DNA of 64,000 bases. It comes from Verrucomicrobiia bacterium. Its GTDB lineage: Bacteria > Verrucomicrobiota > Verrucomicrobiia > Limisphaerales > JAEYXS01. Location of the stretch: NCBI GenBank assembly GCA_036405135.1, contig DASWYF010000016.1:1-64000 (forward strand). Reading direction: 5' to 3'. Below the pieces are notes generated by a model, which saw nothing but the letters and a program-made list of their open reading frames with translations, ran no database searches and was not told where the DNA came from. Within the stretch, counting starts at the first letter, position 1; every line of letters starts with the position of its first letter. Below are positions 24,208 through 33,262 of this stretch, piece after piece. The translations under genes were made by a program, and so were the position numbers.

Positions 24208-25464
24208 ATGCAATCAGCCAGCCGCAGAGCTTTCTTGGCGTCCATCATAGGTGGTGCTTCATATGTCGCGTTGGCTCCCCAGTTCGCGCGTGCCGCGACG
24301 ACGGGCAAGGACTTCCAGATCCAGTTGGATGTCCTCAGTTCTGGTTTCGACAAGAAAACTTGCTGGGTGCATCCGCGAGCTGGAGCGATTCCCGGCAAAA
24401 CGCCCAAAGTGGTGCTTACGATGCAGAAGCTGCTGTTGACGGGGAGCGATGTTTTTCTGCCGCTCAATGATATCCGTACGGACGATCTCGGTAAAACGTG
24501 GACGAAGCCGGTGGAACATGCAGAGACATTGGGCCGACGGGATGAGCCGGAAGGAAGTATTGTGGCGGTCTGTGATTTCACGCCCAAGTGGCATGCGAAG
24601 ACGAAGAAGCTCTTGGGTATCGGCCACACCGCGCGTTATCAAAATGACAAGGTTGTGGCGAATCGCAGACGGGAGACGCCTTATTCCATTTACGATGAAC
24701 AGACGCGTAAATGGACGCATTGGGCCACGATGGCGATGCCGGAGGGTGGTAAGTTTTACAATTCAGGTGCGGGGTGTGTGCAGCGGGTGGATTTGACGAA
24801 TGGCGATATCCTGCTGCCGATCTATTTCAAATCACAGGAGGCTAAAGCGTATTCTACCACGGTGCTGCGTTGTACGTTTGATGGCAAGATGCTGAGTTAT
24901 GTGGAGCATGGCAGCGAGTTGAGCGTGGCGATCGATCGCGGGCTTTATGAGCCATCGCTCACGAAACATCAGGGGCGTTACTTCCTGACCATGCGGAATG
25001 ACCAGGTGGGTTATGTGGCGGTGAGTATCGATGGCTTGAAGTTCAACGAGCCGAAGAAATGGACATGGGATGACGGCACGGACTTGGGCAATTACAACAC
25101 GCAGCAACATTGGGTGACGCACAGTGAGGCGCTCTATCTGGTCTATACGCGCCGTGGGGCGAACAACGATCACGTGATGCGGCATCGCGCGCCACTCTTC
25201 ATGGCACAAGTGGACACAGAGAAACTGCAAGTCATTCGCGCTACGGAACAGGTAATCGTACCGGAGAAGGGAGCACGCCTTGGAAACTTCGGTGTGGTGG
25301 AGGTGAATGAACACGAGACGTGGGTAACGGTGGCGGAGTGGATGCAGACGAAAGGGCCGAATCCGTCCGATTATGCCATTCCCATGAAGTATGGCTCAGA
25401 TAACCGCGTCTATGCCGCGCGGATCAAGTGGTCGAAACCGAACAAGGATTGGAATAAAGTTTAG
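24208..25464 (+). CDS. Tat-exported sialidase-like (BNR/six-bladed propeller) protein
   Basis: A 418-residue exported protein. The N-terminus has a twin-arginine-type signal (SRRAFLASIIGGASYVAL, ending ARA), so folding before export is likely. The body shows repeated Asp-box-like segments such as RTDDLGKTWTKP and alternating aromatic strands typical of sialidase-fold propellers (TKHQGRYFLTMRNDQVGYVAVSIDG is one region). Related verrucomicrobial proteins are annotated as exo-alpha-sialidase; the catalytic arginine triad could not be verified. ATG 24208 starts the signal. Confidence 0.65.
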   Translation: MQSASRRAFLASIIGGASYVALAPQFARAATTGKDFQIQLDVLSSGFDKKTCWVHPRAGAIPGKTPKVVLTMQKLLLTGSDVFLPLNDIRTDDLGKTWTKPVEHAETLGRRDEPEGSIVAVCDFTPKWHAKTKKLLGIGHTARYQNDKVVANRRRETPYSIYDEQTRKWTHWATMAMPEGGKFYNSGAGCVQRVDLTNGDILLPIYFKSQEAKAYSTTVLRCTFDGKMLSYVEHGSELSVAIDRGLYEPSLTKHQGRYFLTMRNDQVGYVAVSIDGLKFNEPKKWTWDDGTDLGNYNTQQHWVTHSEALYLVYTRRGANNDHVMRHRAPLFMAQVDTEKLQVIRATEQVIVPEKGARLGNFGVVEVNEHETWVTVAEWMQTKGPNPSDYAIPMKYGSDNRVYAARIKWSKPNKDWNKV

Positions 25465-25525
25465 GGTCTCGGGGAATAAAGTGTTCATCCCGATACTCCT
25501 ATCGCTGATGAATGCAAAATCTCAC

Positions 25526-26059
25526 ATGGGTTCAATGCTGAAACAGCTTTCACTCGTTGTAATCCTGTCCTTACTGACGGTCACGGCCAAGGCGGCTGAA
25601 CTGGTAAAGGATTTTACGCTGAAGGCCGTGCCTGCGGGCGAGGATTTCAAACTGAGCGCGCAGAAGGGGAAATTCGTGGTGCTGCATTTTTTGCTGAAGA
25701 CGGAATGCCCGATCTGCCTGAAACACACGCGCGAATACATTGCGCAGGGGAAAGATCTGCCGAATACGGTGCAGGTGTTCATCAAGCCGGACGAGGAGGC
25801 GGATATCCGCCAATGGACGTCCAAAATTCCCGGTGACTTGCTGAAGCAGAATCCGATCTATCGTGATCCGGATGCGAAACTGGCGAAGGACTTAAAGATA
25901 CCGGATGACTACAAGTTTCACGGGCAGGTGGTGCATTATCCGGCGTTGATTCTTATCAATCCTCAGGGTGAGGAAGTGTTCCGTCATGTGGGGAAGAACA
26001 ATGCGGACCGGTATCCGATTGATCAGTTGAAGGCAAAGATTGGGCAACTGTCCAAGTAG
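25526..26059 (+). CDS. Exported thioredoxin-like (redoxin) protein
   Basis: A 177-residue protein with a Sec signal (KQLSLVVILSLLTVTAKA) and a peroxiredoxin/thioredoxin fold. The strand FVVLHFLLKTECPICLKH carries a CPIC motif, in the TlpA/AhpC-like position. Then come GxxxxR-type segments and a late cis-proline-like YPALILINPQGE. It probably acts as a periplasmic thiol oxidoreductase. It follows the sialidase-like gene by 61 bases. ATG 25526 and 25535 both fit the signal. Confidence 0.75.
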   Translation: MGSMLKQLSLVVILSLLTVTAKAAELVKDFTLKAVPAGEDFKLSAQKGKFVVLHFLLKTECPICLKHTREYIAQGKDLPNTVQVFIKPDEEADIRQWTSKIPGDLLKQNPIYRDPDAKLAKDLKIPDDYKFHGQVVHYPALILINPQGEEVFRHVGKNNADRYPIDQLKAKIGQLSK

Positions 26060-26150
26060 TGAAATGGCGTGGTGATCTATGTTTCGGACTTTGAATCCGC
26101 ATTCAGGATGAATATTCTGCGGGCTTAAGCGTTCCAAACATAGCATCGCC

Positions 26151-27284
26151 ATGTTTACCAACGAAAGCCGCCGTCAGGATTTTCCGGGACTTCATTCCCT
26201 TACGTATCTCAATACCGCTGCCGAGAGCATCCCGCCGCTGTGCGTGGGCGAGGCCATCCAGCAGTATTGGCAGGACAAGCTGAAAGGAATGAAAGGGCGC
26301 GACCAGCATTACGCGCAGGTGGAAGCCTGTCGCGAGATCAGTGCGCGCATGATTGGATTAAAGACGTCCGAGGTGTCTTTCTGCTCCTGCAGTTCGGAGG
26401 CTTACAATCTCCTCGCCACAGCGCTCAATCTGCAAGCGGGCGATGAGGTGGTGGTAACGGATATCGATTTCCCAACAGGCACAACACCGTGGTTACGAGC
26501 GGTTCATCCGCCTACGGTGCGCTTGTGGCAATCGGTTGAGGGGGAATTGCGGATAAGTGATTTGCTGCCTTTGCTGAATGAGCGTACGCGGCTCGTTCAG
26601 ATATCTCTGGTGAGCTTTTACAACGGCTTCCGCGTGGCCTATGGGCCGGTGCGGGATGCCGTGCGGCGGTTGGCGCCCAATGCGTTGATCTCTGTGGATA
26701 TTACTCAGGCACTGGGTCGCGTGGTAATGGATTGTGCGGATGCGGATATCATGATCTCCAGCACGCATAAGTGGACACTGGGTATCCATGGTGGTTGTGT
26801 CATCGGGATTCCACAGCATCGCGCTGCGCGGCTTACGACGAATGCAGGCGGTTGGTTTCATCTCACGAACGCTTTCGACGCGGATCGTTTTCAACGCGCT
26901 GTGCCTAAGCAAGGGGCAGCGAGTTTTTCTGTGGGTATGCCTAACTTTGTTTCGCTCTACGCATTGAATGCTTCGCTCCGCTATCTGGAGAAGGTCGGAG
27001 TTGAAGCGATTTCAAAGCATGCTAATCCGTTGGTGGCAGAGACGCATCGTGGTTTGATCGAACTGGGATTGAAGCCGATGGCGCCGCATCAGCCGGATTT
27101 GCCGACGGGTATTTTGGCTTTCCGCCATCCGCAGACAACCGAGTTGAATACAGCACTCGAGAAGGAGCAGATCCATGCGATGCATCATGCGGGGCGTATC
27201 CGCATCGCGCTCCATGGCTACAATACATCGGATGATGTGAAAAAGTTGCTGAGCGTGTTGGGTGAGGCGTTGAAGCGGCTGTGA
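26151..27284 (+). CDS. Class V aminotransferase-fold PLP enzyme
   Basis: A 377-residue PLP enzyme of the cysteine-desulfurase/isopenicillin-N-epimerase class. The cofactor lysine is K207 in ISSTHKWTLG, and the Asp that pairs with the pyridine nitrogen lies in ISVDITQALG. The start YLNTAAESIPP is a typical class V substrate-entry segment. It lacks the cysteine loop of IscS/SufS group enzymes, so a kynureninase- or epimerase-like reaction is as likely as desulfuration. Stands alone; an imperfect inverted repeat containing TATGTTT/AAACATA lies just upstream (26080-26143). Confidence 0.8.
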   Translation: MFTNESRRQDFPGLHSLTYLNTAAESIPPLCVGEAIQQYWQDKLKGMKGRDQHYAQVEACREISARMIGLKTSEVSFCSCSSEAYNLLATALNLQAGDEVVVTDIDFPTGTTPWLRAVHPPTVRLWQSVEGELRISDLLPLLNERTRLVQISLVSFYNGFRVAYGPVRDAVRRLAPNALISVDITQALGRVVMDCADADIMISSTHKWTLGIHGGCVIGIPQHRAARLTTNAGGWFHLTNAFDADRFQRAVPKQGAASFSVGMPNFVSLYALNASLRYLEKVGVEAISKHANPLVAETHRGLIELGLKPMAPHQPDLPTGILAFRHPQTTELNTALEKEQIHAMHHAGRIRIALHGYNTSDDVKKLLSVLGEALKRL

Positions 27285-27292
27285 GTTTGGCC

Positions 27293-27532
27293 TGAAAGGC
27301 TAGCAGAGCCTAGCCCAAGGCAGCTTTGCTGCCTTGGGTATAAGATGTTGCAAAAAAGAGCGGCCTGAAGGGCCGCCAGAGAAGGTCTTACTGAATCGTA
27401 TTGAAAAAGGTCTGGTGCCCTGTCAGGGCACACTTTGTTAGTGATTGCTTTACCCAAGGCAGCGTTCGCTTGGGGCGAAGGCTGCCTTGGGCTGGAGTCT
27501 CTTGGCCCTTTGGGCCAGTGCCTCGAATGTTT
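27293..27532. repeat. Cluster of palindromic hairpin repeats
   Basis: This intergenic stretch holds at least five hairpins. They include an 11-bp perfect stem with a TTT loop (27314-27324 with 27328-27338), GCGGCCTGAAGGGCCGC near 27360, GTGCCCTGTCAGGGCAC near 27416, a larger CCCAAGGCAGC...GCTGCCTTGGG fold (27452-27499) and GGCCCTTTGGGCC near 27504. The CCCAAGGCAGC arm recurs. It separates convergent genes and may also stop transcription. Confidence 0.75.
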
Positions 27533-28513
27533 TCAGCTAAAAAACACCTTCTCCGCCGTCTTGCGCAGCATCCAGGCGCGGTCATCTTTCGTTAAGAAAT
27601 CCAATCTCTCGCGGATGAGGGCGATGGAGTCGGAGTAATTATGGCCGGGATCGACTTGATAGGGGCAATCGCTGGCCCACATCAGGCGCTTGGCGCCGTA
27701 GGCATCGCGCACTTTCTTTATCATCGGACCGAGATCGGTGTAAGGTGGCTGCTTTTTCCCGAGTGCATAGAAGGCGGAAGTCTTCACATATACATGAGGA
27801 TGCTTTGCGAGGCTGCACAATGCATCCACCTGTTCATCGCGGATATTGCCATCCACGCCGATGCGGGCGAAGTGGTCGATCACCACGCGGGTCTTCGGAT
27901 ATTTCGCGCACATCTTGTCGATGGCGGGCAAGGCTTCGGGGTTGATGAGCGGGCAGACGGCGAGGCCGAGATCGGCTGCTGCTTCCCACATTGCGGCCAT
28001 GCCGGGTGAGCCGATCCAAGCGTCCACGCGTTGTTTGCCGGGATGGATGCGAAAGCCGCGCACGCCGCGCTCTTTCAGGATGCGCATCTGGAAATCGAGC
28101 TTGGGCTGATGCTCATCGATCACCGCTACACCGGAGAAAACGCCCGGATGCTCCAGCATCACGTGGAGCATGTAGTTATTGTTGAAGCGGTAGAAACTCA
28201 TCTGGATGAGCACGATGCGGACGACACCGTTCGGTTTGGTGTGCGCGAATAGTTCCTCCGGCGTGAAGCTTGCGGGCTGCATATCCGCCACCTTGAAATC
28301 ACTATGGATGGGATAGCGGCTGAGATTCGGCGTCCACACATGCACATGGGCATCGATATCCTTGCCGCCTTGGGCGGGTGCGGAAGTCGTTTTACAACCG
28401 ACGGCCAAAGCCGCGGCAGAGAGAGCCGTAGCTTGGAGAAAATCACGGCGTGTCAGCGAACGATTCGCGGCGATGGAGTCGGGAGTCTTCATGGCTTGGT
28501 TGGTGTTGGTCAT
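27533..28513 (-). CDS. Tat-exported amidohydrolase-family protein, possible lipoprotein
   Basis: A 326-residue amidohydrolase 2 (TIM-barrel metal hydrolase) protein. A Tat-type signal RSLTRRDFLQATALSAAAL is followed by a lipobox-like LAVGC, so it may be lipid-anchored. The metal-binding IDAHVHVW begins the mature domain; VVIDHFARIG and MWASDCPYQ supply later metal and acid residues. The family covers decarboxylases and lactonases such as fuconolactone hydrolase. It overlaps the M20 peptidase gene by ATGA, so translation is coupled, in an operon with an MFS transporter. Confidence 0.85.
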   Translation of the reverse strand: MTNTNQAMKTPDSIAANRSLTRRDFLQATALSAAALAVGCKTTSAPAQGGKDIDAHVHVWTPNLSRYPIHSDFKVADMQPASFTPEELFAHTKPNGVVRIVLIQMSFYRFNNNYMLHVMLEHPGVFSGVAVIDEHQPKLDFQMRILKERGVRGFRIHPGKQRVDAWIGSPGMAAMWEAAADLGLAVCPLINPEALPAIDKMCAKYPKTRVVIDHFARIGVDGNIRDEQVDALCSLAKHPHVYVKTSAFYALGKKQPPYTDLGPMIKKVRDAYGAKRLMWASDCPYQVDPGHNYSDSIALIRERLDFLTKDDRAWMLRKTAEKVFFS

Positions 28514-29652
28514 TCGAAACGACGGATGAATTCGCGATAAAACTCAAATGCTTGGATCACTTGATCGATCTCCACGTATTCCACAGCGGCATGAGCGCGA
28601 TCAATGCTGCCGGGACCGAAGACGAGCGAGGGCAAGCCTTGGCGTGAGAGCTTGCTGGCATCACTGCCGAAGGGGACGCCGCAAGGAGTGCCGTTGAGGC
28701 CAAGCTCTTTCAAGATCTCACCGGCTAACAAAGTGGGCAGTGCATCCAGCGGCGTATCCAGTGCTTCATCGGTGAGCATGGGAGCTTCCATGCTGGCAAC
28801 GAAACCGGGATGCTTTGCGGTGAGCTCATCGAGCAAGCGTTGATAATGCGCGAGGACGGTTTCCACCTTTTGGCCGGGCAACAAGCGGCGGTCAATCTCG
28901 ATGGCGCAAGTATCCGGCACGAAGTTCACCTGCACACCTCCGTGGATCACGCCGACATTGCAGGTGGCAGGGCCGAGCAGGGGATGAGGGTATGCGGCCA
29001 GTTGCTTATGGTCTTCCTCCAAGGCGAGGACCAGCCGGGCCATGTGCGTGATGGCGTTCACGCCGAGATGAGGCTTGGAACTGTGTGCGGCGCGACCTTG
29101 CACGCGGATGCGCCAGCGGAGGACGCCTTTGCTGGCGACGACGAGGCGCATCTCCGTAGGTTCGGCGACGATGGCGGCGTGACCGGTCAGGCCTTCGCAA
29201 AGTTTTACGACACCGCGATAGGAGTATTCCTCATCCACCGCGGCGGCGAGCCAGACTTCGCAAGGCGGTGTGAAACCTTCCGTCTTCAGCGCGGCCATGG
29301 CGTGCATCATCCCGGCCAAGCCAGCCTTCGTATCGCACGCGCCGCGTCCGTAAATCTTCCCTTCGGAGATCGTTGGCTCGAAGGGCGGGATGGTCATGCC
29401 GACGACAGACACGGTGTCTGTGTGTGCTTCCAACACGATACGGCGGGAAGGGTCTTTGCCGGGTAACTTGGCGATGCAGTTAGGGCGGCCTGGAAAGACT
29501 TCCTGCTCCCACGTTTCCATACCGCGTTGACGGAAGAACTCGCCGACATAAGCCGCCATCGCTGCTTCAGAAACGCCGCCTTCATAGGCCGGGTTGATGC
29601 TCTTGATGCGCACCATGTCGGCCAACGTGTTGATGACGGGATGGTTGCTCAT
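28510..29652 (-). CDS. M20-family metallopeptidase/deacylase (ArgE/DapE-like)
   Basis: A 380-residue zinc aminoacylase/deacylase. The metal-site residues are visible: VLEAHTDTV (His-Asp), GRGACDTKAGLAG (bridging Asp), AVDEEYSYRG (catalytic Glu and metal Glu), and a C-terminal IDRAHAAVEYVE (His). The family hydrolyses N-acyl amino acids; acetylornithine deacetylase is possible, but the context (sugar/organic acid-type MFS carrier upstream, amidohydrolase downstream) suggests catabolism of an N-acyl or lactone compound. Four bases separate it from the transporter. Confidence 0.83.
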   Translation of the reverse strand: MSNHPVINTLADMVRIKSINPAYEGGVSEAAMAAYVGEFFRQRGMETWEQEVFPGRPNCIAKLPGKDPSRRIVLEAHTDTVSVVGMTIPPFEPTISEGKIYGRGACDTKAGLAGMMHAMAALKTEGFTPPCEVWLAAAVDEEYSYRGVVKLCEGLTGHAAIVAEPTEMRLVVASKGVLRWRIRVQGRAAHSSKPHLGVNAITHMARLVLALEEDHKQLAAYPHPLLGPATCNVGVIHGGVQVNFVPDTCAIEIDRRLLPGQKVETVLAHYQRLLDELTAKHPGFVASMEAPMLTDEALDTPLDALPTLLAGEILKELGLNGTPCGVPFGSDASKLSRQGLPSLVFGPGSIDRAHAAVEYVEIDQVIQAFEFYREFIRRFE

Positions 29653-29656
29653 GATG

Positions 29657-30907
29657 TCACGAAGGTTGGGGTGCTGCTTTTTCGGCCTGCCAATCGATCG
29701 GAGCGATGCGTCCGATCATGAAGAGGTAGGCACCGACGCCCACGACCAGCACGGCTGAGGAGACGGCAAAGGCGATGGCGAACGATTTGGTTTCGGTCAC
29801 CAGCCAGCCGGTCAGGATGGGGGAGACCGCACCGCCCATGTTGCCGATGCAATTCTGGATACCGGTCCATTTGCCGGCGGCAGAAGGTCCGGCGAGGGTT
29901 TGGGTCACCGCCCAGACATTGGAGGTGTAGAAGCCCAAGGCAGCGCAGGCGGCACAGAGAAAGGCTACGCACAACTTGGCGTCATGCACCATGACCGCCG
30001 GTACCATGAAGGTGGCGCACAGGAGAAAACCGGCGATAATAAATGTTTTGCGGACGCGCGTAGGGCTGGTGCCACGCTGTATCCATTTGTCTGAGCACCA
30101 GCCGCCAATCAGGGAAGTGACCGCCATGGCCCAGAAAGGTAGAGATCCCAGAGTGGACATGGACTCCTTGGAGAATCCGCGCTCTTCTTCCAGATACGCG
30201 GGCAACCAATTGATGAGGAAATACCAGGCGTAACCCAGACAGAACATCCCCAGCGAGGTGCCCCAGACTTCTTTGCGGGAGAGCAAGCTAGACCACTCGA
30301 TGGCTGGCGCGGCAGGTTTGGGCGCATCGGTGGAGTGACTTTTGCGCTTTTCGGAAGGTACGAGCAGCAACCAAGGTAAGAGCCAGAAAAGGCTGCCCAA
30401 TCCGACGATCAGGAATAGTGCGCGCCAGCCGTAGAGCGCCACGATTTTGGGAGCGATCATCATGCTGAGGGCAGGACCTATTTTTGAGCCGGCATCGACG
30501 AGTGCGTTGGCAAAACCGCGCTGTTCTTCCGAATAGTTAGCCGCCAGGATACGAGACGTGGCGGGGAAGGCGACGCTTTCCCCTACGCCCAGAATCAGCC
30601 GTAAGGCGAAGAACGCCGCAAATCCGGTAAAGATACCCATCGCTGCGGTAGCGAGGGACCATACGAAAAAGCCGATGGCATACACCCATTTCACATCATA
30701 CCGGTCCACCAGCCAGCCCGCGCCGAGTTGGCAAAGTGCATAGCTCCAGAAAAACGCGGACATCAAATGGCCCATCTCGATCTTATCGAGTTTGAATTCC
30801 TTCGAGATGTCAGAAGCTGAGATGGGGAGGGCGCTACGGTCGATGTAGTTGATGCCCACGGCCAGCACCAGGAGCGCGAGAATGGTGAATTTGGCGGAGC
30901 GATTCAC
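29657..30907 (-). CDS. MFS transporter, anion:cation symporter type
   Basis: A 416-residue inner-membrane carrier with 12 predicted helices in two halves and a long central loop rich in charges (PSEKRKSHSTDAPK). The start YIDRSALPISASDISKEF, the DRYDVKW loop between helices 2 and 3, and GVGESVAFPATSRILAAN match the anion:cation symporter (hexuronate, tartrate, phthalate) group. It would import an organic acid by proton or sodium symport. GTG start at 30907. First gene of a three-gene operon with hydrolases. Confidence 0.85.
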   Translation of the reverse strand: MNRSAKFTILALLVLAVGINYIDRSALPISASDISKEFKLDKIEMGHLMSAFFWSYALCQLGAGWLVDRYDVKWVYAIGFFVWSLATAAMGIFTGFAAFFALRLILGVGESVAFPATSRILAANYSEEQRGFANALVDAGSKIGPALSMMIAPKIVALYGWRALFLIVGLGSLFWLLPWLLLVPSEKRKSHSTDAPKPAAPAIEWSSLLSRKEVWGTSLGMFCLGYAWYFLINWLPAYLEEERGFSKESMSTLGSLPFWAMAVTSLIGGWCSDKWIQRGTSPTRVRKTFIIAGFLLCATFMVPAVMVHDAKLCVAFLCAACAALGFYTSNVWAVTQTLAGPSAAGKWTGIQNCIGNMGGAVSPILTGWLVTETKSFAIAFAVSSAVLVVGVGAYLFMIGRIAPIDWQAEKAAPQPS

Positions 30908-31066
30908 GTTTTCTTCGGTTGGTTAAAGAATAGACGCTTGAACGGGGACGGGGCGCAACCTAGGGGGATGATTGCAGCCAGCGCAACCCCTTTTTCGCGT
31001 TTGAAAGATTTATCTGCTTTAATGAAAATTTTTCGGTAAGTTCGCGGTATCGCCATACAATACGTG

Positions 31067-31612
31067 ATGATGCCAGAGCAGAATCAACCTGTAGCCGAGC
31101 CCAGCGAGCGCTTCATCACGCTGCTGAACGCGACGCATGGGCGGCTGCTGGGGTTCCTGCGGGTGATGCTGGGTAATAACGCGGATGCGGAGGATGTGCT
31201 GCAACGGGCGAGCCTGACGATGTGGCGGAAGTTCGCGGAGTTTGACCAGACCTTGGATTTCTTTGCCTGGGCGAGCAGCTTCGCTTTCTACGAGGCCAAG
31301 AATTTTCAACGGATGGCGGCGCGTTCCAAACTGCACTTTGACGATGAATTGATGGCGCGGCTGGCTGAGGAACGGATGGCGGACTTGGAGCACCGGGATG
31401 CCCGTTTTGAGGCGATGGAGAGGTGCATTGAGGAAATGGATGTGCCCTCGCGCGAACTGGTGCGCGAATTTTATCTGAATGACATGCAGGTGGAGGCCTT
31501 GGCGCAGCGGTTGGGACGTGCGCCGCAGACGCTTTATAACAAACTGGTGATCTTGCGGCGGTTGCTGGGTGAGTGTGTGCGTCGACGTATGGAGCAGGAG
31601 GCAAAGGCATGA
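31067..31612 (+). CDS. ECF-type RNA polymerase sigma factor
   Basis: A 181-residue sigma-70 protein with only region 2 (NADAEDVLQRASLTMWRKF, core binding and -10 recognition) and region 4 (VEALAQRLGRAPQTLYNKLVILRRLL, -35 recognition helix-turn-helix). This is the planctomycete/verrucomicrobial subtype usually followed by a FecR-like LamG protein, as here. The stop overlaps the next ATG (ATGA), so synthesis of sigma and its likely partner is coupled. The start is ATG 31067 or 31070 after a GTG. It is divergent from the MFS gene. Confidence 0.88.
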   Translation: MMPEQNQPVAEPSERFITLLNATHGRLLGFLRVMLGNNADAEDVLQRASLTMWRKFAEFDQTLDFFAWASSFAFYEAKNFQRMAARSKLHFDDELMARLAEERMADLEHRDARFEAMERCIEEMDVPSRELVREFYLNDMQVEALAQRLGRAPQTLYNKLVILRRLLGECVRRRMEQEAKA

Positions 31613-33252
31613 GCCAGCCAATCGATCAACAAGAGTTGCACCAGCTATTCGTCGCGAAGACGGATGGCACGATCACGCCGGAAGATCATGAACGGTTGTG
31701 CGCTTTGCTGAAAGGTTCAGCAGAGGCGCGGAAGCTGTGGTTTGTGTTTCAGGATACGGAGACGGGATTGCTCGGCTGGGCGCAGAAGGAATCTCAGAAA
31801 GAAGAACAGATACCGATCACGAGTAAGGTGACGAAGGCTGATTTTTCGGCGGCTAATACCGGTTTGTGGCGGAGCGTCAGCGCCATGGCAGCGGGGATTG
31901 TGATTGGAGCGCTGGCTTGGGCGTTGTGGCCTAAAACTGTGCCGGTTGATACGATAGCATCGCGCAATGGTTCAACTGTAGTGACCGATCCGGCAGCGGT
32001 TGTTCGTGCAGAAGCAACAACCGCCAGCGTGGCGGTTTTGATGCGCGGTGCGAATGTTGTGTGGGACAAGAGCGGCATGATGCCTTCTATGAATGCGCCT
32101 TTGTCTCCGGGTGTATTGAAGTTGCAAAGCGGCGTGGCGGAGATTGAGTTTTTCCAAGGGGCGCGGTTGTGCATCGAAGGACCGGCGGAGATACGGTTGA
32201 TCTCGGCGGGTGAGGCGTTTTGCCAGTCGGGCCGTTTCAGTGCGCATGTGCCGCCGCATGCGCGCGGGTTCAAGCTAGGCACGCCGAAAGGGGATATCGT
32301 GGATCTCGGCACGGATTTCGGTCTCGATCTGAGCGATGCCGCTTCCGAACTGCACGTCTTCAATGGTGAAGTGGAGCTGTATCAGCCGCAGGCGCAGATG
32401 CGGAAGCTGACGACCGGTGCGGCCGCGGATCTTACACAATCGGCAAAGGCATTGGTGGCGAATGAAAGCGCGTTTGCGTTCAGTCGCAATCTGGATGCGC
32501 GGGTGAATGAATCGCGTCGTCAGGCGTTTGAGTTGTGGCAGACAGATACGGAGCGTTGGCAGCAGGATGCGGATACGCGGCTCTGGCTGAGCTTTCAGGA
32601 TGAAGGAGCTTCGCGTTCTCTGCGGAATACGGCGTTGAACGGAAAGGATATCGCGGCGGGCAGTATCGTGGGTTGCACGTGGACGGAAGGGCGTTGGCCG
32701 GGCAAGCGGGCATTGCAATTCCGCAGCTTGAGCGACCGCGTGCGGTTCAACATTCCAGGCACTTACAAGCAACTGACGCTGACGGCGAGCATCCAGCTTC
32801 ATGGGCTGAATGTGCGGCAGAGTTCACTGTGTATGAGCGAGGGCATCGGGGCGGGTTACATGCACTGGCAGATATTGCATAATGGTTCGCTGTGCCTGGG
32901 GGTGGGCGATGGGTCGCGTCGGGTGGGGGCGAATGCAGAGCCGGTGATCTGGCAGGATTACATCAGCCCGGTGGTGTTTACGCCGGAGCGTTTTGGCCAA
33001 TGGGTGCATCTGGCGGCGGTGTATGATTTAGAAGGCAAGGAAGTGCGCTTCTATGTGGATGGAAAAGTGTATTCCACGCATCCAATCACGAAGCCGATCA
33101 CTCTCGCACCGGGATTGGTGGAATTGGGCAACTGGATTCCGGCACCAGAGAAAGTGCAGCAACCGATCCGTAATTTTGCGGGAAGCATGGATGAATTTGG
33201 ACTGGTGGCGCGCGTCTTAACCGAAGCGGAAATCCAGCAGCTAGCGGAATAA
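31609..33252 (+). CDS. FecR-like membrane protein with LamG domain, probable sigma partner
   Basis: A 547-residue inner-membrane protein. The first 80 residues form a cytoplasmic anti-sigma-like region (ELHQLFVAKTDGTITPEDHERL). A membrane helix (about 87-106, MAAGIVIGALAWALWP) follows, then a FecR-type periplasmic domain (KLQSGVAEIEFFQGARL, GDIVDLGTDFGLDLS). The C-terminal half is a concanavalin-like LamG fold (LTLTASIQL, VHLAAVYDLEGKEVRFYVDGK). It would sense a surface or glycan signal and control the coupled sigma factor. PSCyt1 and DUF1501 genes follow on the same strand. Confidence 0.82.
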   Translation: MSQPIDQQELHQLFVAKTDGTITPEDHERLCALLKGSAEARKLWFVFQDTETGLLGWAQKESQKEEQIPITSKVTKADFSAANTGLWRSVSAMAAGIVIGALAWALWPKTVPVDTIASRNGSTVVTDPAAVVRAEATTASVAVLMRGANVVWDKSGMMPSMNAPLSPGVLKLQSGVAEIEFFQGARLCIEGPAEIRLISAGEAFCQSGRFSAHVPPHARGFKLGTPKGDIVDLGTDFGLDLSDAASELHVFNGEVELYQPQAQMRKLTTGAAADLTQSAKALVANESAFAFSRNLDARVNESRRQAFELWQTDTERWQQDADTRLWLSFQDEGASRSLRNTALNGKDIAAGSIVGCTWTEGRWPGKRALQFRSLSDRVRFNIPGTYKQLTLTASIQLHGLNVRQSSLCMSEGIGAGYMHWQILHNGSLCLGVGDGSRRVGANAEPVIWQDYISPVVFTPERFGQWVHLAAVYDLEGKEVRFYVDGKVYSTHPITKPITLAPGLVELGNWIPAPEKVQQPIRNFAGSMDEFGLVARVLTEAEIQQLAE

Positions 33253-33262
33253 GTATTTCGTC

